This document shows, piece after piece, positions 40,756 to 49,374 of a stretch of 64,000 bases of DNA. The notes under the pieces are model-generated. The model ran no database searches and had not been told where the DNA came from. It was given only the letters and a program-made list of their open reading frames with translations. The position numbers and the translations under genes are program-made. The stretch is from Deltaproteobacteria bacterium. GTDB lineage: Bacteria > Myxococcota > UBA727 > VGSZ01. Numbering within the stretch: position 1 is the stretch's first letter; the number at the start of each line of letters is the position of its first letter. The stretch spans positions 2,674-66,673 of the forward strand of contig JACOUT010000007.1 in assembly GCA_016177705.1 (NCBI GenBank), given 5' to 3'.

Positions 40756-41799
40756 ATGCGCAAGCTGACCGCGCTGTCGTCGTTCGCTATCGCCGGCGTG
40801 TTGTTCGGCCTGGTCTCCACCGCCGGCGCGCAGCGCAACGTCATCGGCGGCGAAGACGACGAGGCGCCGGCCGTCGACGCCGGCCCGCCGCCGCCCGACG
40901 CCAAGAAGGACGACAAGAAGAAGAAGGACGACAAGAAAAAGGGCGAGGAGCCAAAGCCTGACGACAAGGCAAAGCCCGACGACAAGAAGAAGGGCGACGA
41001 CAAGGCAAAGCCCGACGACAAGGCAAAGCCCGACGACAAGGCCAAGCCCGACGACAAGAAGAAGGGCGACGACAAGAAGCCCGACGACAAGAAGCCCGAC
41101 GACAAGGCGACCAAGAAGGACGACAAGAAGGACGCCAAGAAGGACGTACTGGACGACTCGGCGGCCGAGATCGAGAAGCGCAAGAAGGACGACGAGGCGC
41201 GCAAGGCCGCCGAGACCGCCGCCGAGGCCGCCGCCGAGGCCGCCAAGAAGAAGAAGGAAGACGACGAGAAGCGCCTGCGCGAGGAGAAGAAGGCGGCCGA
41301 GGACAAGAAGAAGCTCGAGAACCGCGACCAACGGCTGGCGAGCGCGCGCAAGATCCGCCAGTTCACGCGCAGCGCGGGCGACCTGGCGCTGTCGTTCGCG
41401 GTGGCGCCCGGCGAGGTCAAAGCGGGCGAGGTCATCGAGGTGCGCGTGGCGGTGGAGCAGAAGCTCACGACCGCGGATCCGAAGTACGGCAACCTGATGC
41501 CGATCAAGGGGCTCGAGCTGGTCGCCGTCGTCAGCCAGGCGAGCGGCAAGGGCGGCGCGCCGGTGCGCTACCAGCTCCACCCGCTCGGCGCGCCCGGACG
41601 CTACGGCTTTCACCTGACGGTGCCCAAGAACGGGCAGATCCAGCTCGGCATCGAGGGCGACGTCAAGGGCAAGTCGCTCGCGCTCAACATCCCGCTGCAC
41701 GTCGGCACCTGGCCGCCGCCCGACTTCGACGACGAAGAAAAGAACAACGCCGCCACCGGCGACGCCGCCCGCGCCGGCCGGCGCGTGCTCGGCGAGTGA
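40756..41799 (+). CDS. Exported Lys/Asp-rich low-complexity protein
   Basis: A 347-residue protein with a signal peptide (MRKLTALSSF to about 25, GAQ cleavage) and an extraordinary charged region at about 50-190 composed of repeated KPDDKAK, KKGDDK and DDKK units, then a Lys/Glu helix (about 140-190, possibly a coiled coil). The C-terminal domain (about 205-325) is a compact beta-domain (SFAVAPGEVKAGEVIEVRVAVEQKL, RYGFHLTVPKNGQIQLGI) of unknown family, possibly immunoglobulin-like. The charged region could bind metal, nucleic acid or polysaccharide. It is the middle gene of the DsbA operon. Confidence 0.75.
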   Translation: MRKLTALSSFAIAGVLFGLVSTAGAQRNVIGGEDDEAPAVDAGPPPPDAKKDDKKKKDDKKKGEEPKPDDKAKPDDKKKGDDKAKPDDKAKPDDKAKPDDKKKGDDKKPDDKKPDDKATKKDDKKDAKKDVLDDSAAEIEKRKKDDEARKAAETAAEAAAEAAKKKKEDDEKRLREEKKAAEDKKKLENRDQRLASARKIRQFTRSAGDLALSFAVAPGEVKAGEVIEVRVAVEQKLTTADPKYGNLMPIKGLELVAVVSQASGKGGAPVRYQLHPLGAPGRYGFHLTVPKNGQIQLGIEGDVKGKSLALNIPLHVGTWPPPDFDDEEKNNAATGDAARAGRRVLGE

Positions 41800-41810
41800 G
41801 GGAACAAGCC

Positions 41811-42626
41811 ATGCGAGTCACGACCCTCTGTGCTTTGGTGCTCTGCTCGGCGGTCGCGCTCGGCGCGCTCGCCGCAGATCGCCCGTTGATCGGTGACGCC
41901 AAGAACGGCGACAAGCTGTTGTCTGCCGCCGGCTTCGACGTGCGCGTCGACGGCGCCTGGCTCAACCAGTTCCCCGACGACGTCTTGATCGAGAAGATGG
42001 TGCGCGGCGACAGCGGGCTGCCCCAGATCGACAGCGAGAACGTGCTCGATCGCTGGGATGCGTTGGCCGCGCTGCGGGCCAAGAACACCGACCTGGGTGA
42101 CCTGCTCGGTGGTGCCGACGCGGTGTTGGTGATGCCGACCAAGCTCGACGAGCATGCGGTGGGGCGCCTGAAGGACCAGGCGAAGATCCCGGGCTCGGCC
42201 ATCGACGAGGATCGGCTGGTGTTCGGCTTGTACAAGACCGGCGCGGCCGGGCTCACCTTCGTCGGCCCCAAGGAGAACAAGAAGCGCGACAAGCTCAAGA
42301 AGGACACCAAGGTCGGCTACGCGGTGTTCCTGCCCATCCCGGGCTTTCGCGGCGGCAAGTACGAGGCCGCGTTCGCCATCGACAAGGACATCCGCGTCCT
42401 CGCCGTCACCGTGCGCGCGCCCGACGGCAGCGCGCCCACTGACCTGAACCAGGCGGCCGCGCGCTTCGTCGGCAAGGGCGCGCGCGGTCAGTACGCGGAG
42501 CTGAAGGCGGGCGGCGCCGGCAAGGCGCTCGGCGAGCTCGCGCGCCCGCTGTCGGACGCGTTCCTGCTCGCCGCCGAGAGCGTCTACATGCTCGAGGTCG
42601 ACGAGCGCGAATACTTCCAGTTCTGA
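41811..42626 (+). CDS. Exported protein with cytochrome-c-like N-part lacking a haem motif
   Basis: A 271-residue secreted protein (signal peptide about 1-21). The start ATG 41811 follows GAGGGAAC. The first mature part (GDAKNGDKLLSAAGFDVRV, then IEKMVRGDSGLPQIDSENVLDRWDALAALRAKN) has the spacing and helices of a mono-haem cytochrome c, but the CxxCH is absent. A later part (about 165-270; KVGYAVFLPIPGFRGGKYEAAFAID, FVGKGARGQYAELKAGG) is weakly reminiscent of an FMN-binding domain. Both resemblances are by eye only. It is third in the DsbA operon, so redox or envelope work is possible. Confidence 0.65.
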   Translation: MRVTTLCALVLCSAVALGALAADRPLIGDAKNGDKLLSAAGFDVRVDGAWLNQFPDDVLIEKMVRGDSGLPQIDSENVLDRWDALAALRAKNTDLGDLLGGADAVLVMPTKLDEHAVGRLKDQAKIPGSAIDEDRLVFGLYKTGAAGLTFVGPKENKKRDKLKKDTKVGYAVFLPIPGFRGGKYEAAFAIDKDIRVLAVTVRAPDGSAPTDLNQAAARFVGKGARGQYAELKAGGAGKALGELARPLSDAFLLAAESVYMLEVDEREYFQF

Positions 42627-42684
42627 CGCCCGGGTCGGTCGTTCATCCGAGGCCGTTGCGCGCGCGATCCCTAGAGTCGCGCAC

Positions 42685-44022
42685 ATGACGAGAGCGAGCC
42701 TCCCCCTCCTGATCGCGCTCGCCGCCTGCGGCGCGGCCGACGTCGACGACGCCACCAGCGCACGCGATCCCGCCGTTCACGACGACGCCGCGTACCGCGA
42801 CGCTGTCGACGATGCCGAGCTCGACGCGCCGTCGCTCGAGGAGCCGCCCGACGACGTGCCACACCTCGACGAGGTGCCACCCGACGAGCCGCCGCCCGAC
42901 GTCGATCCGCTGTTCGGCTGCACCGCCGCAGCCCCGGGGCCGCTGCCCGCCGCCTGCCCCTACGCCAACGAGCTGGTCGTCTACGGCCAGGAGGGCTGGA
43001 ACGCGCTCGGCGATGCGCTCGCGCCCACGCTCTCGCCCTGCACGCAGGCCTTCATCTCGATCCCGCCGAGGAACGACGACAAGACGCAGGTGCGTGAGGG
43101 CCAGGCGGCGCTGATGCGCGCGCGCGGCGCGCAGCTTCACCCGATGGCGGAGTTCCACTTCACGACGTGGAATCGGCTGCGGCTCGACGAGGGGCTGTCG
43201 TGGCGCGAGCTCGGCATGCGCTTCCGCGAGGAGATGGAGCGCGAGGGTTACTGCGTGGGGGCCGGCGACACCTGGGCCATCAACGAGGCGCCCTCGGCGC
43301 TGCGCAAGGACGCGGCCTTTCGCGCGGGCTTCGCCGAGCTGCTCGCTGGGCTCGCCGAGGGGCGCCCCGGCATGCCGTTCGCCAAAGGTGCGGTGTTCAT
43401 CGTCGGCTTTGGCCACCGGAGCACCAACCTGCCCATCTACAAGGGCAACGTGAAGCGCGCGCTGCAAGACGACGACTTCTGGGTGGCTGCCAACAAGGCG
43501 GTGCGCTTCTGGGGGCAGGAGGTCTACGTCGACCCGCAGCACGCGTGCGTGACGGGCGCCGTCGCCGCCGAGCGGCGCGCCATGATCAACCGCTACGCCA
43601 TGCACCCGCACCGGCTGAGCGTGGTCGCGCCCGACCTGGCCGGCGCCAACACCGCGCAGTCCTTCCTCGGGCGCGCCTACGTGCCGGTGTTGAACGCGGT
43701 GTGGGACGCGAGCCCCGAGCGCGGCTACGGCGACACCACGGTGTCGCTCGCGCACATGCAGCGCTTCGTGCGTGCGCAAGTGGAGGCCGTCAGGAGCTAC
43801 GCCGCGACCAACGCCGCGCCCGATGGGCGCATCGGCTTCGCCTTCGCGAGCTACCACGACCCGCAGGAGTGGGCCGCGCTCGGCGCCACCATCGGCGACG
43901 CGCTCGCCGGCGCCTACGGCGAGGGGGGCCTGGCTGCGGACGCGTGCGGCGTCGAGGGGTGTGGCTGTCGCGCCGCCGGCGCGACCTCGAACAGCGCCTG
44001 GGACGCCTTCTCGAGCTGGTAG
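42685..44022 (+). CDS. Lipoprotein of unknown function, possible TIM-barrel
   Basis: A 445-residue predicted lipoprotein (lipobox ALAAC, Cys15) with an acidic Asp/Pro linker (about 18-75). The large mature domain has a WAINEAPSAL segment and AEFHFTTWNRL, reminiscent of glycoside-hydrolase-like barrels in which AxNE holds the acid, but the pattern is weak. Further stretches are VFIVGFGHRSTNLPIYKGNVKRAL and GRIGFAFASYHDPQEW. A cysteine pair near the end (CGVEGCGC) may form disulfides. I cannot assign a family. It is followed by two smaller lipoprotein genes on the same strand. Confidence 0.72.
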   Translation: MTRASLPLLIALAACGAADVDDATSARDPAVHDDAAYRDAVDDAELDAPSLEEPPDDVPHLDEVPPDEPPPDVDPLFGCTAAAPGPLPAACPYANELVVYGQEGWNALGDALAPTLSPCTQAFISIPPRNDDKTQVREGQAALMRARGAQLHPMAEFHFTTWNRLRLDEGLSWRELGMRFREEMEREGYCVGAGDTWAINEAPSALRKDAAFRAGFAELLAGLAEGRPGMPFAKGAVFIVGFGHRSTNLPIYKGNVKRALQDDDFWVAANKAVRFWGQEVYVDPQHACVTGAVAAERRAMINRYAMHPHRLSVVAPDLAGANTAQSFLGRAYVPVLNAVWDASPERGYGDTTVSLAHMQRFVRAQVEAVRSYAATNAAPDGRIGFAFASYHDPQEWAALGATIGDALAGAYGEGGLAADACGVEGCGCRAAGATSNSAWDAFSSW

Positions 44023-44164
44023 GCGCGGTCGCGGCGCCCTGCCACGCCCCGCCGCCGAAGCAAGCACGCCGGTGGCGCCGCGCACGATGTGGCGTGCATC
44101 ATCACCCCCGCCCACGGATCCACCGGTGCGCCCACAAGCACCGAGCACGAACCAAGGAGGTTCC

Positions 44165-44902
44165 ATGACGAAGCGCGTCGCACTGCCCATCACCTTGATC
44201 GCCGCCGTCCTCGGCCCCACTGCCCTCACCGCCTGCGATCTCGCCGCCTTCTTGCCTGGTGGCGACGCCGCGGGGCTGCCGCCCATCGAGGCCCTGTTCC
44301 TGCCCAAGCCCTCCGATGCGCGCTCGAGCACGGGCGTGCAGGCGGTGTGCGAGGCCGGCAACGAGACCATCGTGGCGCTCGAGGCCAGGGTCGACGAGCT
44401 GAACGCGAGCGTGCAGCAAGACCTCGCGCTGCTGCGCGCGCTCTACGACGCGTCGCCCGAGACGCAGGCGACCATCAGCATCTACACGGTGGAGGCGGAC
44501 GGCCGCACGCTCGAGGTGCAAGTGGTCGACGGCGGCGACGAGCTGGCCATCACCGGCACCGTGCAGGGCGAGGATGACGCGCTGATCTCGGGCGCCTACC
44601 GCGAGGACGGCACCGAGGGCGCCATCTCCATCGAGGGCGCTGACGGCAGCATCGCGTCCGCCTGGCACACCGAGGACGCTGGGCTGCAGATCGCGCGCAA
44701 TGAGGGCGACGTGTCGGCGGCCGTCAACATCGAGGACAGCACGGTCGAGCTGGCGATCACCGACGGCACGGAGTCGCTCGCCGCGCACTGGGACCGCGAG
44801 ACCGGCGAGGGCGAGATGGCCGAGTCGGGCGGCGCGGCCGCGTGCTGGAGCGCGGGCGAGAGCGCCGACGACATGTGCGACGCCGACTGCGCCGCGCCCT
44901 GA
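44165..44902 (+). CDS. Small acidic lipoprotein of unknown function
   Basis: A 245-residue lipoprotein with lipobox LTAC (Cys24). A strong AGGAGG lies 5 bp before the ATG. The mature part has a short helix (GNETIVALEARVDELNASVQQDLALLRALYD, a possible coiled coil), then a repetitive acidic beta region with recurring about 17-residue units (AISIEGADGSIASAW, LQIARNEGDVSAAVNIEDS, VELAITDGTESLAAHW) that look like an extended beta-solenoid. The end has four cysteines (ACWSAG, CDADC). No family is recognised. Confidence 0.75.
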   Translation: MTKRVALPITLIAAVLGPTALTACDLAAFLPGGDAAGLPPIEALFLPKPSDARSSTGVQAVCEAGNETIVALEARVDELNASVQQDLALLRALYDASPETQATISIYTVEADGRTLEVQVVDGGDELAITGTVQGEDDALISGAYREDGTEGAISIEGADGSIASAWHTEDAGLQIARNEGDVSAAVNIEDSTVELAITDGTESLAAHWDRETGEGEMAESGGAAACWSAGESADDMCDADCAAP

Positions 44903-45049
44903 CGAGACGCTGGCGACGACGGGGCGCGTCGCACCGGCGGGCGGCGCGCCCCGCCGTCGTCCTGGGCCGCGACAGCGGTGTCACATCGGACGATCGACCG
45001 AGCCAGCCGTTCGAGAAACCAGCCTAAGCGGGGTGTGGAGGACCAAACC

Positions 45050-45631
45050 ATGACTCCCCTCGCTCGCCTTTCCCTGATCTCCGTCGTGTTCGCCATGCTC
45101 GCCGCCTGCGGCGTCAACCCCGCCGATAGCGGCAAGGTGTGGCGCAGCGTCACCCGCACGCTCGGCGCCGATCGCGCCAACGAGCAGGCCCTGACCGCCT
45201 CCTTCAGCTTCGACGTAGACTGCGAGAACGGCGGCGAGGCCGAGATGGAGGCCGCGCTCAACATCGACGACGAGACCGAGGGCCACTTGGCCGCGCTGTT
45301 CGGCTGGCAAATCCGCTACGACGCCTGTCAGCCCGACGACAACACGCTCGACGGCCAGCTCGACTACGACGCCATCATGGTGGCCGACGAGACCGAGCAG
45401 GGCGGCCTGCTCACGGTGCGCACCACCTACCAGGGCACCGTGACGTCGACGGGCGAGACCAACGGCACCTGCGAGATCGACGTGGTCGGCACGCTCGACG
45501 CCGCCGCCTACGAGGTGCCGGGCGAGGAGTTCCACGCGCAGGCCGACGCGAGCTACACCGGCACCATCTGCGGCAACGAGGTCGACGAGGTGTTTTCGGC
45601 CAGCGCTGACATCGACGCCGACGACGCCTGA
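45050..45631 (+). CDS. Small lipoprotein of unknown function
   Basis: A 193-residue lipoprotein (lipobox LAAC, Cys20), start ATG 45050 preceded by GGAGG. The mature part is a probable single beta-rich domain (SFSFDVDCENGGEAEMEAALNID, LLTVRTTYQGTVTSTGETNGTCEIDV, GTICGNEVDEVFSAS) with four cysteines, likely two disulfides. It is not recognised. It lies 147 bp after the similar acidic lipoprotein gene, on the same strand; in the gap there is nothing beyond the ribosome-binding site. Confidence 0.72.
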   Translation: MTPLARLSLISVVFAMLAACGVNPADSGKVWRSVTRTLGADRANEQALTASFSFDVDCENGGEAEMEAALNIDDETEGHLAALFGWQIRYDACQPDDNTLDGQLDYDAIMVADETEQGGLLTVRTTYQGTVTSTGETNGTCEIDVVGTLDAAAYEVPGEEFHAQADASYTGTICGNEVDEVFSASADIDADDA

Positions 45632-45647
45632 CGCGTCGGGCGCCGAC

Positions 45648-46454
45648 TCAGCCGCTCGGGCCGATCTCGCCGCCGCCGCTCGTGATGTCGTCGCTCGGGT
45701 CGAGCGGGTCGGTGCCGTCGCCCACCTCGGCGCCGTCGCCGGCGCCGCCGTCGTCGGTGTCGGGGTCGGTCGGGTCGGTGCCGCGCGTGCCCTCGTCACC
45801 GTCACCCAGGCCGTCGCCGTCGGTGTCGGGCAAGGTCGGGTCGGTGCCGTCGCCCACCTCGTCGCCGTCATTGACGCCGTCGTCGTCGGTGTCGGCGTCG
45901 TTCGGGTCGGTGCCACGGCCGACCTCGTCGCCGTCGTCGAGCCCGTCGTCGTCGCTGTCGGGGTCTTCCGGGTCGGTGCCGAGGAAACCCTCGTCGTCGT
46001 CTTCCAGGCCATCGCCGTCGGTGTCCTGGCCGTCGCCGTCGTCTCCGTCGTCCCCGTCCTCGCCGCCGTCGTTGCCGGGATTGCCGTCGTTGCCGCCGCC
46101 GGGGTTGCCATCGTTGCCGTCGTCGCCCGGGCAGCCGCTGTCGGGCGCCGGGATGATGTCCTCGTCGTTTTGGTGCCGGTCGTGCGCCGGCACGGCGTGC
46201 TCGCTGATGGTGATGGTCACGTAGGGGTGACGGTTCGAGCCGGTGGCGTGGCAGATGGTGACGCGGTCCTCGCCGCCGTTGGTGTCGCCGGCGGAGCCGT
46301 CGTCGGATGCGTCGTCGCTGGCGCCGCCCTGGCCGTTGCCCTGGTTCAAGGCCGACGCGCCCGAGCTGGCCCCGTCGGACGGGTCCATGCCACAGGCAAC
46401 GCTCGCGATCGTGGCGAACAGGGCGAGACCAAAGAGGCGGAGGGCACGTGCCAT
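45648..46454 (-). CDS. Lipoprotein with thrombospondin type 3 (calcium-binding) repeats
   Basis: A 268-residue surface lipoprotein (lipobox SVAC, Cys21; ATG 46454 with AAGGAG upstream). After a Ser/Gly/Asp linker there is a [16 protein letters not shown] motif, seen in other bacterial surface proteins. The second half is a run of thrombospondin type 3 repeats of pattern DxDxDGxxDGDE (about 130-262; [18 protein letters not shown], repeated six or more times), which bind Ca2+ and form rigid stalks. A Gly/Asn/Asp-rich spacer ([17 protein letters not shown]) separates the two. It may serve as a spacer or adhesin. It converges with the small lipoprotein gene. Confidence 0.88.
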   Translation of the reverse strand: MARALRLFGLALFATIASVACGMDPSDGASSGASALNQGNGQGGASDDASDDGSAGDTNGGEDRVTICHATGSNRHPYVTITISEHAVPAHDRHQNDEDIIPAPDSGCPGDDGNDGNPGGGNDGNPGNDGGEDGDDGDDGDGQDTDGDGLEDDDEGFLGTDPEDPDSDDDGLDDGDEVGRGTDPNDADTDDDGVNDGDEVGDGTDPTLPDTDGDGLGDGDEGTRGTDPTDPDTDDGGAGDGAEVGDGTDPLDPSDDITSGGGEIGPSG

Positions 46455-46609
46455 TGGGGGCTCCTTGCTGTCACGACGGTACGCACGGCCCGTGCCGGCG
46501 CTCGTGTCGCGTCCCGACGCGCCGAGGAGGGCTCGCGTGCGTGTCCCGGACATCGCGCCGGGTGTCCGGGGCGCCGCGGAAGTGGCATAGGGACCGGCTC
46601 GGAGCCCGC

Positions 46610-47098
46610 GTGAAAGAGAAGCACATCCGCATCCGCATCGAGCAGTGCCTGGCGCTCGCCAACGCTTCCAACTGCCCGCGGCGAAAATTCGGCGCGCTCT
46701 TGCTCGACCCCGAACGCAACGTGGTCTTGATGGACGGCTACAACGGCGGGCCGCGCGGCGGCGGCGAGCTGTGCGGCGGCGAGGCCTGCCTGCGCGACAC
46801 CATGCACATCCAGTCCGGCACGCGCATGGAGATCGGCTGCCACCACGCCGAGATGAACGTCATCTGCAACTGTGCGGCCTCGGGCGTGGCGACCAAGGGC
46901 GCGTGGCTCGTCGTCACCGGCGAGCCCTGCCTGCTGTGCGCCAAGCTGATCCACCACGCAGGGCTGACGCGCGTGATCGTGGTCGGTGGCGGCTACGCCG
47001 GCGAGAATGGGCTCTCCTACCTCGCTGGTCACGGCGTCGCCGTGCAGACCGTCGAGGGGCCGCGGGATCCGCGGCTCGCGAGCATCACGTTGCCATGA
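46610..47098 (+). CDS. Cytidine/deoxycytidylate deaminase family protein
   Basis: A 162-residue zinc deaminase of the dCMP-deaminase-like group. The zinc and catalytic residues are H79 and E81 in HHAEMN and C107/C110 in GEPCLLC. The segment [20 protein letters not shown] fits dCMP/ComEB-type enzymes. A Cys-containing insert ([14 protein letters not shown], about 52-64) may hold a second metal, as in dCMP deaminases of this branch. GTG 46610 is chosen (GGAG upstream). It overlaps the following EutQ-like gene by 4 bp, an unusual pairing. Substrate (dCMP or another) is not certain. Confidence 0.88.
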   Translation: MKEKHIRIRIEQCLALANASNCPRRKFGALLLDPERNVVLMDGYNGGPRGGGELCGGEACLRDTMHIQSGTRMEIGCHHAEMNVICNCAASGVATKGAWLVVTGEPCLLCAKLIHHAGLTRVIVVGGGYAGENGLSYLAGHGVAVQTVEGPRDPRLASITLP

Positions 47099-47637
47099 AG
47101 CGCGTCATCAGCGCCGAGGTGGTCGCGCGCGCGCATGCTGCCGGGGAGCGACGCATCGCGGCCCCGCCGGCATCGTGCGTGGTCACCCCCGAGGCGTGGA
47201 GCAAGGCGCGCGAGCTCGGGGTCTCGCTCGAGCGCGACGCTACCGACAGTGGCGGTGCCGAGCGCGTGGTCGACGCCTCCGGCATTCGGGTGGTGCGCGG
47301 CCGCTCCGTGCGGCTCGGGCGCTTCGCCGCCGCCGGACCCGACACCCACGTCGGGCTGCTCGATCTGATCACCGGCGCGGACGGATCGCCGATGACCGCC
47401 GGCATCATGAGCTGGCGGCGCGAGGACTCGTTTCCCTGGTCGCTCGACTACGACGAGATCGATCTGGTGCTCGAGGGCGTGCTGCACGTCGTCATCGAGG
47501 GACGGACGCTCGAGGCGCGCGCCGGCGACGTGGTGCACATCCCCAAGGGGAGCCGGATCGTCTTCGGCACGCCGAACCGGGTGCGCGTCTTCTACGTGAC
47601 CTATCCGGCCGCGTGGGCGGGCGGCGCGCCCGGCTAG
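47095..47637 (+). CDS. EutQ-like cupin protein
   Basis: A 180-residue cupin. The C-terminal domain matches EutQ of ethanolamine utilisation closely by eye: MTAGIMSWRREDSFPWSLDYDEIDLVLEGVLHV, then ARAGDVVHIPKGSRIVFGTPNRVRVFYVTYPA. In Salmonella EutQ was described as an acetate kinase with a microcompartment role; metal-binding histidines are largely absent in EutQ, and here the cupin core likewise lacks an HxH motif. No other eut or microcompartment gene is in the window. It starts inside the deaminase stop (ATGA) and is expected to be co-translated. Confidence 0.82.
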   Translation: MKRVISAEVVARAHAAGERRIAAPPASCVVTPEAWSKARELGVSLERDATDSGGAERVVDASGIRVVRGRSVRLGRFAAAGPDTHVGLLDLITGADGSPMTAGIMSWRREDSFPWSLDYDEIDLVLEGVLHVVIEGRTLEARAGDVVHIPKGSRIVFGTPNRVRVFYVTYPAAWAGGAPG

Positions 47638-47659
47638 CGTCGCGCGCGGCTCGATCGCA

Positions 47660-49312
47660 CTAGCGCGTCGGCAGCACGCCCACCTGCGGGCCGCTGGCGG
47701 TCGAGCCCACGCCGGCCGCCGTGCCGTCCGTCGGGAAGCGCGGCAGCACGTAGCGGTCCCACAGCTCCTCGGTGACGCCGCCGGCGGCGATAATCTCCTG
47801 ATAGGCGGTGCCCATCTTGTTGAGCGTGCGCGGCATCGCCGGGTCGTCGAAGTCGACGGTGTAGGCGCCGAAGCGCTGCAGCGTGCCTTCGCTCCACTCG
47901 AAGTTGTCGGCCAGCGTCCAGTGGTAGTAGCCGCGCAGGTCGAGGCCGCGCGCGATGGCGCGGCCCACCTCCCACAGGTGCACGGTCAGGTACATGGCGG
48001 CCTGGTCCTCGTCGAATACCGGCGCAGGGATGGGCGGCGGGTCGCGCTCGCCAAAGGCGGGTCGCAGGTTGGTGGTGGTGCCGTTCTCGGTGACGATGAG
48101 CGGCAGGCCCCAGCGCCCGTAGCGATCGAGCGTGTCGGCGAAGCCGGCGCCCGAGATCTCGCGGCCCATGCCGTTGTGCGGCCGCGCCTGGTCGTCGTCG
48201 TCGGTGTAGAGCGCGACGTCGGTGAGCGGCATGCCGAACAGCGGCGCCACGTTGTTCAACAGCGTCGACTCCTTGACCTTGACCGGCCCGTAGTACTGCA
48301 CGCCGATGAACTCGAGCGTGTTGGCCAGCTCGGGGTAGTCGCCCTCGGGCGGATCCGTGACCGAGCCCGGCTCGACGTCGCCGTCCAGATCGACATCGAG
48401 CACGCCGCGCGTCAGCGTCTGCAACACCCAGTCGTTGTAGACGTAGTTCATGCTCTCGGCGGCGAGCTGTTGCTGCGCGCTGTCGGGGTTCTCCGGGTAC
48501 ACGTCGTTGGCGGTCATGGTGACGCCGATGAAGGAGGCAGCACCGTCGCCGTCGGCGTCGACGTCGTCGAGCTGCTTGATGACGCCGAAGGCGCGCGCGT
48601 GCATGCGCATCAGGTTGATGCCGAAGTCGGTTGCGCGCTCGATGGCCAAGACGCCGCCGGGCGGAAAGCGGCCGTCGATGTAGCCAACCACCACCATGCT
48701 GAGCGGCTCGTTCAGCACGGTGTAGCTGTCGACGCGGTCCTTGATGCGCGGGATCACCTCGCGCACGAAGCCCTCGAAGTCGTCGACCACCGCGTCGTCC
48801 TTGGCGGCGATGCGATCGAGCACGCCCTCCGGCGAGTCGGGGTCGGGGCTCTGCACCCAGGGCGGCACGGTCCAGTGGTAGAGCGTCAGCACGGGTTCCA
48901 TGCCCGCGGCGCGGATGGCGTCGAGCACCGCCTCGAAGTGCACCAGCTCGGCGTCGTCGTAGACGCCCGGCTGCGGCTCGACACGCGCCCAATCGAGCGA
49001 CAGCCGGAAGTACTTGACGCCGAGGCCGGCGGCGCGATCGATGTCGGCTTGGTAGTCGGTGTGAAAGCCGTTGCCGCGCGGGTTTCGCTGCTCACCCTTG
49101 AGCTTGTTCATGGCCGCCCAGCGCGACCAGTTGGAGTCGACCGGTCCGGCCTCTCCCTCGTCGCCCTCGGCCTGCCACTGGGCGACCGCGGTGCCCCAAC
49201 CGAAGCCGTCAGGGAAGGTGGCGGGCAAAAAGCCCTCGGGCGGACCGGCGGGACAGCCGGTGACGACGACGGTGAGCAGCGGCAGCACCGCGAGCGACGA
49301 AGGACGCACCAT
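47660..49312 (-). CDS. Glycoside hydrolase family 1 lipoprotein (beta-glucosidase-like)
   Basis: A 550-residue GH1 enzyme with an N-terminal lipoprotein signal (VVTGC, Cys20), so it is exported and membrane-anchored; most GH1 enzymes are cytoplasmic. The (beta/alpha)8 barrel shows the acid/base motif TVLNEP (N201, E202), the nucleophile motif VTENG (E409) and the N-terminal FGWGTAVAQWQ-type opening that matches the family FxxGxAxxxxQ. SLDWARVEP matches the SxxWxR strand. A Ca-like acidic insert (DVDADGDG) lies near 250. It would hydrolyse beta-glycosides outside the cytoplasm. ATG 49312 starts the signal peptide. Confidence 0.92.
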   Translation of the reverse strand: MVRPSSLAVLPLLTVVVTGCPAGPPEGFLPATFPDGFGWGTAVAQWQAEGDEGEAGPVDSNWSRWAAMNKLKGEQRNPRGNGFHTDYQADIDRAAGLGVKYFRLSLDWARVEPQPGVYDDAELVHFEAVLDAIRAAGMEPVLTLYHWTVPPWVQSPDPDSPEGVLDRIAAKDDAVVDDFEGFVREVIPRIKDRVDSYTVLNEPLSMVVVGYIDGRFPPGGVLAIERATDFGINLMRMHARAFGVIKQLDDVDADGDGAASFIGVTMTANDVYPENPDSAQQQLAAESMNYVYNDWVLQTLTRGVLDVDLDGDVEPGSVTDPPEGDYPELANTLEFIGVQYYGPVKVKESTLLNNVAPLFGMPLTDVALYTDDDDQARPHNGMGREISGAGFADTLDRYGRWGLPLIVTENGTTTNLRPAFGERDPPPIPAPVFDEDQAAMYLTVHLWEVGRAIARGLDLRGYYHWTLADNFEWSEGTLQRFGAYTVDFDDPAMPRTLNKMGTAYQEIIAAGGVTEELWDRYVLPRFPTDGTAAGVGSTASGPQVGVLPTR

Positions 49313-49374
49313 GAGCTCACGGTAGCCGATGGCCGGCCTTTGCGCAGCGGGAGCCAAGCGGCTAACCCTTCCTC

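Noticed and set aside
38617..41700. A minus-strand open frame of about 1000 codons
   Set aside because: It runs across three real genes on both strands; GC-rich DNA leaves stop codons rare, and its composition is repetitive.
41811..42626. Calling this protein a cytochrome c
   Set aside because: No CxxCH motif exists; only spacing and helix pattern are similar.
45648..46454. Asp-rich repeats as a frameshifted Gly-Glu tract
   Set aside because: The repeats follow the thrombospondin type 3 calcium-binding pattern in the correct frame after a good signal peptide.
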